DNA of 64,000 bases. Origin: Agarivorans sp. TSD2052 (GTDB lineage Bacteria; Pseudomonadota; Gammaproteobacteria; Enterobacterales; Celerinatantimonadaceae). How positions within the stretch are numbered: position 1 is the stretch's first letter; each line of letters opens with the position of its first letter. Under the pieces are notes generated by a model, which searched no databases, was not told the DNA's origin, and saw only the letters and a program-made list of their open reading frames with translations. Below are positions 16,806-25,709 of this stretch, in pieces. The translations under genes were made by a program, and so were the position numbers. The stretch covers positions 2,345,501 through 2,409,500 of the forward strand of contig NZ_CP096670.1 of assembly GCF_023238625.1 (NCBI RefSeq), read 5' to 3'.

Positions 16806-18362
16806 CTAGTTAGATTTTACCGCTAAGCCCGGACGAACATCGGTCAATACCTTAGAGTCTTTTACGACGATAGTACCATTAACCAATACGTATGGGATGC
16901 CCGTTGAAGGCAAGCCAGCGGCCTCCATAGTAGAGTTATCACGTACTGTATCTGGGTTAAAGATAGTAATGTCTGCGTCTTTACCGACTTGCACACGCCC
17001 TTTGTTACTCATGGCTTTCACACCATTCTCTTCTAAGTATTTAGCCGGCATGTAGCTCATTTTTGACACTGCTGTCATCAGCGGCATAATGTTCTTTTCA
17101 CGGGTCAATCGTAATACCTTGGCGTGCGTGCCAGCAGCACGAGGATGACCCTGTACCGCTTCATAGGCAGTATCTATATCAATCGCCATATCACCGGTTG
17201 CAGTTACAGTTAAAGGAAACGCATCGCTGGCGATTAATGTGGCTGGATTTGCCATTGCATCAAACAAACCTTCTTCAGAGATACCCGCAAAGATAACTGA
17301 TGCTCCGGGGTTGGTTTTCATTAACTCTTCGTAACGCTCCTTGGTGAGCGGCTTCATGGTTTCAACTTCTATAATGTCTGAGTATGTTCTGCCCATATTA
17401 GGCCCATAGTTGTCAGGGACTAAATAGTCTGCACCCACAATGGTTGCACCTTGATAATACGGGTAGACTTCTGCCGATACATTTAGGCCCGCTTTACGAG
17501 CATCAGCAATCATGTCTAACGCTTCTGGCGTTTTGTTTAGTGCTTGCTGGTGAATATGCTGAATGAGCAAACCACCACCATAAATTCCAACACTAGCAAT
17601 CATTTCTTGGAAGCCCAGTACACCGGTTGTATCAGGCATTTGGCTAGAAAAACGGCCATGCAAGAAGGTAGACATGCCATAATTACTGGCTATTTGTTGC
17701 CAAGATACTGTCTCTTTTGAGGTGGCACCTTTACTCATGTACCCCACTGGCACACCAATACCTAAAGCGCCTTGTTTAATGCCTTCATCTACCATTTGGT
17801 TAATCTGGTCTATTTGTTCAGCATTGGGTACAAAGGTTTGCACTTCCATGGTCACATGAGAATGCTGGTGCGACTCTGCATGAAAGATATCTTGTACTAT
17901 CGAGCCCGTTGTAGAATTGTACTCTGGGTGGACCACTTTTTCTCGGATACCCGCTGGTGACACGGTCGCCCCAAAGTTAGTCAACGAGCGCCCTTCCAAG
18001 CTTTGGTAAAACGCATCAACCGGATATACGCCCACTTCCAGTTCAAGAGGTGTGGTTACGCCATCACGTAAATGCAGCTTTTGTCCAAACGGAATATGTG
18101 AATTGTGCGAGTGAGTATCGATGAAACCGGGGGCGACTACATGGCCCTGCGCTTGGATCACTTCTTTGCCTATAATCTCGTCACTGGTAATGACGGCAAT
18201 TTTTCCGTCTTTCACGCCAACATTGGCAACTTGGTTAAAACCAGTTTCTGGATCCATAACTCGGCCGTTAAGGATGGCAATATCATAGTCCTGTGCGTAA
18301 GCGCCCGAACCGATTAAAGCCATAGCTAAAGCAAGTGGAGTTAAGCAGTTTTTTGTTTTCAT
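16806..18362 (-). CDS. Exported D-aminoacylase-family amidohydrolase
   Basis: 518 residues with a signal peptide (MKTKNCLTPLALAMALIGSGAYAQ). The amidohydrolase fold shows the composite beta-sandwich start (DIAILNGRVMDPETGF), metal site GFIDTHSHNSH (about 78-88), a later His pair (IQHIHQQ), an Asp near IASDAFPL and the closing VGKDADITIFNPD sandwich. It resembles N-acyl-D-amino-acid deacylases, which remove acyl groups from D-amino acids; substrate unproven. An exported location is unusual for the classic cytoplasmic enzymes. It stands alone, converging with dedA. Confidence 0.82.
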   Translation of the reverse strand: MKTKNCLTPLALAMALIGSGAYAQDYDIAILNGRVMDPETGFNQVANVGVKDGKIAVITSDEIIGKEVIQAQGHVVAPGFIDTHSHNSHIPFGQKLHLRDGVTTPLELEVGVYPVDAFYQSLEGRSLTNFGATVSPAGIREKVVHPEYNSTTGSIVQDIFHAESHQHSHVTMEVQTFVPNAEQIDQINQMVDEGIKQGALGIGVPVGYMSKGATSKETVSWQQIASNYGMSTFLHGRFSSQMPDTTGVLGFQEMIASVGIYGGGLLIQHIHQQALNKTPEALDMIADARKAGLNVSAEVYPYYQGATIVGADYLVPDNYGPNMGRTYSDIIEVETMKPLTKERYEELMKTNPGASVIFAGISEEGLFDAMANPATLIASDAFPLTVTATGDMAIDIDTAYEAVQGHPRAAGTHAKVLRLTREKNIMPLMTAVSKMSYMPAKYLEENGVKAMSNKGRVQVGKDADITIFNPDTVRDNSTMEAAGLPSTGIPYVLVNGTIVVKDSKVLTDVRPGLAVKSN

Positions 18363-19074
18363 GGTAAATCCTCATTTTTCTACAATTATTGTTGTCTGAT
18401 AAATCGAATGGCTTGTCTCATTGCAACCATCCTTAACTCGTTCGCTAATATACTGGCGCTTTCGAATTTGGGTTAATGCGCTGCAGAGCACTGAATCATC
18501 ACCACGAACAAAAGGCGTCAAAACTGGCGGCTAAACGATTGCCCTACTAGGACGCTCCCAGAAAAACCATTAAAGAAATCAGCGGGTGAAGTCGCTAGAC
18601 AACAAACAATTGGAACTAATGCTGAAATGAAAAAAGTCCCCCTAGTGGGTGGTAGGCAACAAAAAAGGCGCTAATCATCGATTAGCGCCTTTGTAAAAAA
18701 GAGAAAATTTGTTGTTTTAGTTTGATACCACAGACCTTAAATATACAGTGATGAAGGCTTACCCTAATGGTTAAATTCTGTGTGTACTTTAGTAAAACGA
18801 TAGCCTATTAACGTCCAATCAAGAATGCTAATCAGCTTACCAATAGATAAAAATACATCCAAATAATCTTGGCAATCGCTACCAAAACCACTCTGCAGAA
18901 TAAGCGGGAGCCAACAACACAACCATTGAATGCAACGTGCAACCCTGAGTCATTGGTAGGGCATAGCGTTCCATATTTGGACTCGCTGACCGCATCAGCG
19001 ACCCTATAGGTGGTCACTGTATGTTGTTGGATTCTCGCTATATCTTTTCTACATGAGCGCTGCTCTCTAATCAC
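18363..19074. other. Non-coding region upstream of the amidohydrolase gene
   Basis: About 710 bp without a convincing gene. It holds the amidohydrolase promoter and a strong hairpin at 18664-18692. An 80-codon GTG frame at 18832-19074 abuts the next gene's stop but has no ribosome site or family features. Confidence 0.5.
18664..18692. terminator. Bidirectional rho-independent terminator
   Basis: AAAGGCGCTAATC-ATC-GATTAGCGCCTTT: 13-bp perfect stem with flanking A and T runs. The nearest gene that could use it is the minus-strand gene ending at 19075, about 380 bp away, so its transcript may have a long 3' tail. Confidence 0.8.
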
Positions 19075-19824
19075 TTAGAAGAACGCCTTATACAAAGCCC
19101 ATACCACCGTGTCATCGGTTTTTAGGGAATAATGGTTAGATTCTGAGGTACCGTAAGTATTCTCGATTTTGATTTGCCCCCAACGCGTTTTATCTTGAGA
19201 TAGTGGAGTAGAAGCCAATAATGTCGTTTTTAACACCGAGGTATTTATACTGCCGCCCATGTAGGTATACTCTGGATTTATCATGAAATATGTCCCGTCT
19301 TTACCTGGTTTCATAATAAGAAATATGTCGCCGGTTGCACCGTAAGTCACACTGTCAGATTCACCCATCACTTTTGTAAAATCACTTTTATACTCCCCAC
19401 CCAATACGCCTGCGCGAGCAAAGAGGTTTATCTTGTCACTGCCCGTTTGGAAATTTGCAATGCCACCCAATGCCGCGGTGGTAAACGCAGAATTATCGAT
19501 AATGTCTATCGATGCGGCGACTTTAGGCACGATGTTGTTATCGACTGAAAAAACATGGAAATATTGAATACGGCTGTCACTGTAATGGCCTTGGTTATCC
19601 ATGGTACCTTCAACAGTTAGCATCGCTTCTTGCTTTTCGTTAACTTGAAAGGAACCAGAAACAGACACTTTAAAATCGCCGTTGTTGCTCATTGCTGCAT
19701 AAGCCGATGTGGTGGCTCTGGTTAAGTCAGATGGGTCATGGTCTGGAGCTTGTTCTTCTGCGTAGCTAAATCCGCTAAGTAAGGCCGTTCCAATAACAAG
19801 TTTTCTAAAAGCTGACGTATTCAT
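19075..19824 (-). CDS. Exported protein of unknown function, probably outer-membrane beta-barrel
   Basis: 249 residues from the ATG at 19824, chosen for its signal peptide (MNTSAFRKLVIGTALLSGFSYAEE) and a GAGA ribosome site; an in-frame start at 19878 lies in non-signal sequence. The mature part alternates polar and hydrophobic residues in short strands with Gly/Asp/Asn turns (FKVSVSGSFQV, MLTVEGTMD, VTYGATGDIFLIM, YFMINPEYTYMGG) and ends in Phe-Phe, all typical of an outer-membrane barrel. No family is recognised. It is monocistronic. Confidence 0.6.
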   Translation of the reverse strand: MNTSAFRKLVIGTALLSGFSYAEEQAPDHDPSDLTRATTSAYAAMSNNGDFKVSVSGSFQVNEKQEAMLTVEGTMDNQGHYSDSRIQYFHVFSVDNNIVPKVAASIDIIDNSAFTTAALGGIANFQTGSDKINLFARAGVLGGEYKSDFTKVMGESDSVTYGATGDIFLIMKPGKDGTYFMINPEYTYMGGSINTSVLKTTLLASTPLSQDKTRWGQIKIENTYGTSESNHYSLKTDDTVVWALYKAFF

Positions 19825-20194
19825 ATCTTTGGTCTCTGTGCTTGATTTAAGTTGCACAAAGATTAATCGCAGAAACACTCTTTCTATAATCGTCTGCAGA
19901 GGATGAAATCATCACCAATTAAATATGCACACAGCGGGTGTGATAAGCCAGTAATACAAATATTGGCTCGTGTAGGCATTACGTCTACTTCAATGAAAGT
20001 CGCCGCCCTGCATAATCACCAAGATCTTTATGGCAGAGATAGACGGTTAACACTGTTAACGAACCTTAGCGATTGGCTATCATTTAGAGAACGAACGCTA
20101 TAATCACGGCTTTGCTACAGCACGACTGGCTGTTGAATGGGTGATTACCGTGTTGCAAAGCGGGGGTGTTATCCCCCACTATCGATGCGCTCAT
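19825..20194. other. Intergenic region between orphan barrel gene and rhodanese operon
   Basis: About 370 bp. It holds the barrel gene promoter, a 66-codon plus-strand frame (19903-20103) with no recognisable family, and a small hairpin GGGGGTGTTATCCCCC at 20162-20177. No gene is supported. Confidence 0.45.
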
Positions 20195-20222
20195 AATACC
20201 GCTCAAGATCTTGAGCGGTATT
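20195..20222. terminator. Perfect palindromic terminator of the octaheme/rhodanese operon
   Basis: AATACCGCTCAAGATCTTGAGCGGTATT is a 28-bp perfect palindrome 23 bp beyond the rhodanese stop on the minus strand. Confidence 0.75.
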
Positions 20223-20245
20223 AAATTAACGGATGCCTACCCAAG

Positions 20246-21532
20246 CTACAATAGCTCGATGCCATTAGCTTGTGCCACATCAGCGAAGCTATCGTTTAAA
20301 AAGCCAACATTGGTATAGCCCTTGTTGGTTAACAAGGTGTAGGCCAAAGACGCCCGAGAACCACCAGCGCAGTGAAAAATCACCAGGCCCTCTTTCGGGA
20401 TCTTAGCTAAATGTTGGTCCAATTCAGCAAGTGGAATATGTATTGACCCTTTTACTCTGCCATGACTAAGCTCTTCGCCGTCACGCACATCGATAATGGT
20501 AGCGGTACCTCGCTTAGCCGCTTTAACAAAGTCCGCTTCTGTAATAGCGCCTTTGGCGAGCTTTTTCTCGTAAACTAATTGACTAACAACTTCAGCACTC
20601 GGTAAGTTAGCCGCTAGCCATTGGTTTATCCCACCCTGCAAGATAGTCACATTTTTAAACTTCCAAAAACTTAGTATTTCATAGGCTTCAATGGCTTGCT
20701 CAGCGTCGCCCGAATCAGCCACCACAATAATGGGGGCTTTTTTATCCCTTAATTCAAAAATTGTACGCTGACTAATTGCTACTTTCTCTTGATTCATTTG
20801 CTGGTGCATAGCAGCTAATTGTTCAGCCGGTAAATTCACTGCGCCCTGTATAGATTTAGCGGGCTTTGTGCGAACGTCTAGGATCACATGGTGCTTGTCT
20901 AAATTTTGGCTTAACCAATCAGCATTAACGTGCGCCGGATACACTTCGCCTTTCCAAGCGGGAAAACCTTCAACATAGGCTTTTACATTAGTGTAACCAT
21001 TAGCTTGGGCAATGTTTAAAGCCTTTGGACTTAAGGGGCACGTTACCCCTCCACAATAGAACACCACTAATTGATCTTTATTTTCAGGCAGCCAATCTAG
21101 ATTATCTGCCAGTTTATTTGAAGGCGTTGGCATGGCACTCGGTATGTGCCCTTGTTGGTATATAGCCAACGGTCGTGCATCGCCAATAAACACCGATTGA
21201 CCTTCATCCAATAAGTCGGCCAACGCATCAGTATCAATAATTTGTTCAGCGGGTAATTTAACCAAAATACGTTTAATGCTAGTCGCTAGGTCATTTTCAT
21301 CTACCGAAGCTTTAAATTTAGTATTCACCGTTAGATCCTTAAATGATTCGGCATCAATTAAGGTAGTGGTATCGTTAAACTTAATGACTTTAACCTGTTT
21401 GGTTTTTGGATTTAAATACTGAATCACCTTCGCATTCTGCGAGATAGATTGGATTTTCCCAACCACTTCAGCTGCTATCAACGACATAGGTGTAAGCAGT
21501 AATGTCGCTATAATCATCATTCTATTCAACAT
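20246..21532 (-). CDS. Exported triple-rhodanese-domain protein
   Basis: 428 residues from the ATG at 21532, preceded by GGAGG seven bases away and opening a signal peptide (MLNRMMIIATLLLTPMSLIAA). After an N-terminal beta domain come three rhodanese-like domains: the first with active-site FYCGGVTCPL (about 158-167), the second with VVADSGDAEQ where the Cys is missing, and the third with FHCAGGSRAS (about 390). Domains one and three may carry persulfide sulfur in the periplasm. It is the last gene of an operon with an octaheme tetrathionate-reductase-type cytochrome, which supports a sulfur-oxyanion role. Confidence 0.85.
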   Translation of the reverse strand: MLNRMMIIATLLLTPMSLIAAEVVGKIQSISQNAKVIQYLNPKTKQVKVIKFNDTTTLIDAESFKDLTVNTKFKASVDENDLATSIKRILVKLPAEQIIDTDALADLLDEGQSVFIGDARPLAIYQQGHIPSAMPTPSNKLADNLDWLPENKDQLVVFYCGGVTCPLSPKALNIAQANGYTNVKAYVEGFPAWKGEVYPAHVNADWLSQNLDKHHVILDVRTKPAKSIQGAVNLPAEQLAAMHQQMNQEKVAISQRTIFELRDKKAPIIVVADSGDAEQAIEAYEILSFWKFKNVTILQGGINQWLAANLPSAEVVSQLVYEKKLAKGAITEADFVKAAKRGTATIIDVRDGEELSHGRVKGSIHIPLAELDQHLAKIPKEGLVIFHCAGGSRASLAYTLLTNKGYTNVGFLNDSFADVAQANGIELL

Positions 21533-21617
21533 GGGATCCCTCCAGATTTCTAAGTTACTCAAACACGAGCAAACCCAAAATAAATGGTTTAGTTAAGGTT
21601 ATTGACTGACGGCACTG

Positions 21618-21962
21618 CTAGTCACAAGCCGCAAGCTCGCCACTATCGGCAGCGTATTTCATCGCAAAATCTTTTAGGTCTGGTGCTATCTCTAGAAATT
21701 TTTCACTTTGCAGAAATTCACTCGCTTCTGGGTGTTTCTTGGTATACATTTTTATAAACTTCTTAGCATCTTTCTTAAAGTAGCGTTTCCACTCTACCTT
21801 TAAGTGCTGAGCAGCAAAGTCTTGACCGTTATAGCCAAATAACGGTTTCAAATACTCTAGGTAATACTCTTGACCCTTTGCTGAGTCAGCTAAAACCCCA
21901 CTAGACAGTAGTGCGATAAAACCACCCAGTAGGAGTTTATTAATAACAAATCGCTTGTTCAT
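21618..21962 (-). CDS. Small exported protein of the octaheme cytochrome operon
   Basis: 114 residues with a signal peptide (MNKRFVINKLLLGGFIALLSSGVLADS). The mature part is Lys- and aromatic-rich and helical (FAAQHLKVEWKRYFKKDAKKFIKMY) and ends in AACD; no CxxCH heme motif is present. In Shewanella the comparable operon carries a small monoheme cytochrome, so this may be a heme-less replacement or an unrelated subunit. Family not recognised. It lies 24 bp after the cytochrome b gene. Confidence 0.6.
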   Translation of the reverse strand: MNKRFVINKLLLGGFIALLSSGVLADSAKGQEYYLEYLKPLFGYNGQDFAAQHLKVEWKRYFKKDAKKFIKMYTKKHPEASEFLQSEKFLEIAPDLKDFAMKYAADSGELAACD

Positions 21963-21986
21963 GCTTACTTCCTCTTACACTTTCAT

Positions 21987-22595
21987 TTAGTGATTGTCTG
22001 ATTCATCTGCTGACTCTTTACCGGTTAACATGGCTTGCATATGACTAGACAACTTGCGGCCTAAAGTAATGAGATAAAGATGCACGACCAGAAATGCGAT
22101 AAGCGTATAAGCACAAAAAGTATGAATAATCGCGATAGTACCGATTTGCTCAATGTACCCTGCAGCACGTAACTCTGGAAAAAAGAAGAAAATAAGCCCA
22201 GTGATTATTTGTAATGGGATCAATACAAACAACAAACCTAAATACGCCAAACGTTGTAAAGGATTAAACTTATCTTCGGCCGACATATGATGAGGGTGAG
22301 CCTCTCCTACAAATACTCCATATAGGTAAAACCTTAGCACCCCATCTATGCCATTTTTATTAGGCATAAATTGTTTCCATTCACCAGTGGTAAATACCCA
22401 AGTAAAAATAAGTATCACCAACGCTGTCCAAATAAAGCCTCCCCAGTGGTGAAAATGGGAACTTTGGCCAAAGCCAAACAGCTCAATAATCCCATGCAGT
22501 TCAAGCCCGGTAAGCATCAGCAATAATACCAAAGCCGCTTGTGCCCAATGCCAAAAACGCTCAAAACGTTTAAATATCAACACCGCTTTACTCAT
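21987..22595 (-). CDS. Cytochrome b561-type membrane subunit
   Basis: 202 residues, about four to five membrane helices, with the heme-ligand pattern of formate-dehydrogenase-gamma/Ni-hydrogenase-type cytochromes b: FWHWAQAALVLLLMLTGLELHG, HHWGGFIWTALV and FCAYTLIAFLVVHLYLITLG. It would pass quinol electrons to the periplasmic octaheme protein encoded 24 bp upstream. Confidence 0.85.
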   Translation of the reverse strand: MSKAVLIFKRFERFWHWAQAALVLLLMLTGLELHGIIELFGFGQSSHFHHWGGFIWTALVILIFTWVFTTGEWKQFMPNKNGIDGVLRFYLYGVFVGEAHPHHMSAEDKFNPLQRLAYLGLLFVLIPLQIITGLIFFFFPELRAAGYIEQIGTIAIIHTFCAYTLIAFLVVHLYLITLGRKLSSHMQAMLTGKESADESDNH

Positions 22596-22619
22596 AATTA
22601 TGTCCTGTACTGATCGCTG

Positions 22620-24233
22620 CTAACGCTGCTTAGGTTTACGGCGGCGAAGGGTAAATATTCGCAACAAGGCATGTAATAAAACGCCGGTTAATCCGCCCCA
22701 GATAGCCAAGGCGCCAAAATATTCAACGAAACGGTTACTGTCGCGGCCCACCAGGTAAAAATCGGTTAGCCCATTCAAGCGGCTATCTCTGCTATGACAT
22801 GCAGAACAAGCCAGCGATTTATTTGCCGGTGCTACCATGTGTTTAATCGGCCAATACCCGTTAGTTTCGATAAAACTATAATGACCACTAAATTCAAGGT
22901 GATTCAGCTTGGCCCCAGCGGCCAGCGCTTTATCCCAATCTAATTCCGTCCAAAATGCTCCGGTACCCGCTCTACCGTACAACTTAATCGGCAAAATACG
23001 GTTGAACTCGGTATCATAAGGCTGTTTGCCTTTATGTACCTTAAACGGCCAGATTCGAGCATCGGGGTCCTTATAACTGCCTGTAGGTGGATTAATGTCG
23101 ATGGGCGCTTGGCTTGGATCAATGGTATCTAACAAGGTCATCTGTTTAAGCTCGCCTTTATACCAATGGTATTCAGGCACCACGTTTTTCCCCCAGGTAA
23201 ACGTCCCCTTTTTACTCATATAGGCATGTTGCTCAACCCCATCAAATATTTGATCTTCTACAAAAGGTTTCCCATCTCTAGTTTGGCCAGCGGTGGACCA
23301 ATCCCAGGAAAGCTTGGTTAAATAAGGGCCTCGCGCCATTTCTGGAATATGACAAGCAGCACAAGCGACTTTGGTGGTGTGCTTATCGATATCCCTATCT
23401 TGGTGTGGAGTAGCGCTATGGCATGACTCACAGGAGACGTTGTTACCTTGCCTGTCACTTCGCCCCATATTCAGTTGGTGGTCAACAAAGGCCTTGCGGT
23501 CATTGTAACGTCCGGAAATCTTGTGCTCGCTGGCGGTATGACAATCTTGGCAGGAAAAATCTAGTTTTTCTGGGCTCATATGAACATCCAGTTCAAACTC
23601 TGGATCAATTAACGATAAGTCAGTATCTCCATGTTTTACACCATTACCGCCGCCCCCATTTGCATGGCAAGCTAAGCAGTTTTGACGTTCTGGCTGACCA
23701 ACATGGGTGGCAACATATTGCAGGTCTACGGCTTTTTGGAGCTTACCTCCGATGACTTGATCTTCATAATATGGATGGCCAGATGAAGCCGCCGATTTCT
23801 TATAGGTACTGGTAGTATCATGACACACTAGGCAATCGACATTTTCTTCAGCTTCTAAGTCAAAGTCTTCATTTCGCCAACCATAACCTGCATGGCATTG
23901 GGTACAACTCTCGTTGCCTTTAGCCGATACGCAATAGTTATTAAAGCCATTTTTGGCTTTGCCAACATCGATGCCATCCACTTTTTTAGCCCAAGTCCAA
24001 TGGAAAGTTTGATGTACTTGCTTGGCCGCTTCTGTGTGGCATTCTAAGCAGGCTTCGGTAACATCAGGTGCATAGTCAAACTCTTGGTTTAACACCTCAA
24101 AACTTGAATGATCGGCGGTACTGGCAATTGAGCTGACAGGTTTTCTAGGACTAGTGTGTGACTCTATCGTTGAGGCGAAACCAAGCTCAGCGCCCCCTAA
24201 TAATAACACCAGCAATGCTATTTGTTTTTTCAT
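22620..24233 (-). CDS. otr: Octaheme c-type cytochrome, tetrathionate reductase (Otr) family
   Basis: 537 residues with a signal peptide and exactly eight CxxCH motifs (CLECH, CTQCH, CLVCH, CLACH, CQDCH, CESCH, CAACH, CSACH). The stretch NNYCVSAKGNESCTQCHAGYGW is an Otr-type landmark (only the C-T-Q-C-H-A-G-Y-G-W core matters). Members reduce tetrathionate, and in vitro nitrite and hydroxylamine. Unlike the soluble Shewanella enzyme it has a C-terminal membrane helix (FGALAIWGGLTGVLLHALL, about 507-527) and a basic tail, so it is probably anchored. It heads the operon with cytochrome b and rhodanese genes. Confidence 0.9.
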   Translation of the reverse strand: MKKQIALLVLLLGGAELGFASTIESHTSPRKPVSSIASTADHSSFEVLNQEFDYAPDVTEACLECHTEAAKQVHQTFHWTWAKKVDGIDVGKAKNGFNNYCVSAKGNESCTQCHAGYGWRNEDFDLEAEENVDCLVCHDTTSTYKKSAASSGHPYYEDQVIGGKLQKAVDLQYVATHVGQPERQNCLACHANGGGGNGVKHGDTDLSLIDPEFELDVHMSPEKLDFSCQDCHTASEHKISGRYNDRKAFVDHQLNMGRSDRQGNNVSCESCHSATPHQDRDIDKHTTKVACAACHIPEMARGPYLTKLSWDWSTAGQTRDGKPFVEDQIFDGVEQHAYMSKKGTFTWGKNVVPEYHWYKGELKQMTLLDTIDPSQAPIDINPPTGSYKDPDARIWPFKVHKGKQPYDTEFNRILPIKLYGRAGTGAFWTELDWDKALAAGAKLNHLEFSGHYSFIETNGYWPIKHMVAPANKSLACSACHSRDSRLNGLTDFYLVGRDSNRFVEYFGALAIWGGLTGVLLHALLRIFTLRRRKPKQR

Positions 24234-24640
24234 CTATCAGTAATACCTTATACCCTCTGGCGAAGTGACTCTTGGCTATCATAAATCGCTGTAATGTTTA
24301 CTTCTCGCATCCCAACGTCATTGCACCAACCAAAATATCGACAAACACACAGTTAAAATAGATTTATCTAATTTAATAAATACTTATTTATAGATTACTA
24401 ATATAGATAGAAAGACCACTAATTAATTATGGTTACTTCGCAAAATTAGCGATTGAAAACAAAAAGTGGCCAAGCTTTGATGTAGGTTAATTTTTGGCTT
24501 AATGAGACATTGCGTCCGCATTACCCTAATATTTCCAAGCCAAGCTTTGTATGATGATAAGTATTTGCCGCAATCACTAAGGAAAGCGGTGTATAACACA
24601 GCATGTGATTAACGCGCTTTTACCTAAAAGGAATTAGACA
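24234..24640. other. Divergent promoter region between otr operon and LysR gene
   Basis: About 400 bp, AT-rich in the middle (24350-24430). It must hold the otr operon promoter and the LysR promoter. No clear operator was identified by eye. Confidence 0.5.
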
Positions 24641-25543
24641 GTGAATTTTAGCCTAGAACAGCTACAAGCCTTTGTGGCCGTATATGAAGAACGATCATTT
24701 AGCAAAGCAGCTATAAAACTGGATAAGCATCGAACCACGGTAGGGCAAGTTGTTGCCAACTTAGAAGACATGCTGGCGGTAGAGTTATTTCAACGGACGC
24801 CGAGAGTGGTTGAACCGACTCTAGATGCCAAATTGCTTTACCATTATGCGAAACAAGCTTTAGAACAAGCAAAAACCTTCGACAAGGTTGCTCTTAGTTT
24901 GTCTTTCGGAGAGCTCGACTCTATTACCATTGCTTACAGCAGCTTTATACCACACACAGTATTGGCACTCATTCGTCAACAACTGGCTGTCGATTATCCA
25001 CGTATGCGAGTCAACCTCATTGTAAGATCACAAGCAGAAATCAGAGCAGGATTCGAACAAGAGACCATCCATTTCGCTATTGTAAATGTGACTAATGCAA
25101 AAGCGATGAGTAATATAAGCTATACCCTACTTGGTGGAATCGATTTTGTCCCTTACGTCAGTAAAGACAGCGAAGTGCTTAATATGTCTGATGACGAACA
25201 ATATGCTGCTTTAAAATCTACTCGTCAATTTGTTCTCAAATCCTTACTAGATGAAAACATGAATAGCTTAGTGGTACTGTCAGCGAATTATGACGAAGTA
25301 GACCAATTAGCAATGACTATTAAATTGGTACAAATGAATTTGGGCTGGACCGCGCTGCCAAAACGGAGTGAAACTATTGGCTACATTTCTAAAAATTTGG
25401 TCAGAGTACAATGTACCAAAGTGAGAAATGGGATATCTATCCCAATTGCTTTGTGGTGCCCGCACTCAAAACCTATCCTAGAAATCAAAAAATCACTCAC
25501 CAAAGCTATTGATGAATACACCAAAAGCATTGCGAGTAGCTAA
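24641..25543 (+). CDS. LysR-family transcriptional regulator
   Basis: 300 residues from a GTG preceded by AAGGA. The N-terminal HTH (LEQLQAFVAVYEERSFSKAAIKLDKHRTTVGQVVANLE) is followed by a LysR effector domain. The recognition helix (KHRTTVGQVV) departs from the usual SQPAVS pattern. It is divergent from the octaheme cytochrome operon, the classic arrangement for a LysR target, so control of otr is a reasonable inference. It converges with the carboxyethylornithine-synthase-like gene. Confidence 0.85.
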   Translation: MNFSLEQLQAFVAVYEERSFSKAAIKLDKHRTTVGQVVANLEDMLAVELFQRTPRVVEPTLDAKLLYHYAKQALEQAKTFDKVALSLSFGELDSITIAYSSFIPHTVLALIRQQLAVDYPRMRVNLIVRSQAEIRAGFEQETIHFAIVNVTNAKAMSNISYTLLGGIDFVPYVSKDSEVLNMSDDEQYAALKSTRQFVLKSLLDENMNSLVVLSANYDEVDQLAMTIKLVQMNLGWTALPKRSETIGYISKNLVRVQCTKVRNGISIPIALWCPHSKPILEIKKSLTKAIDEYTKSIASS

Positions 25544-25709
25544 ACACATCTAATTTCAATTTGACTCAACACCGTGACCACTATGTATGAGCGATGAACA
25601 GTAAAGGATTCGACGTCTTATTAGCACTATGTTGTTAATTAAGCCTTGAGATGTTACCCAAGGCCTACTTTAGCTACATACTTTTCGAACAAACGCCTAC
25701 AAGCTGCTA

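Noticed and set aside
18832-19074. 80-codon minus-strand frame directly after the orphan barrel gene
   Set aside because: GTG start with no ribosome site, no family features and composition unlike neighbours; treated as intergenic.
19903-20103. 66-codon plus-strand frame upstream of the barrel gene
   Set aside because: Faint resemblance to a recombinase tail only; no supporting motif, ribosome site or neighbours.
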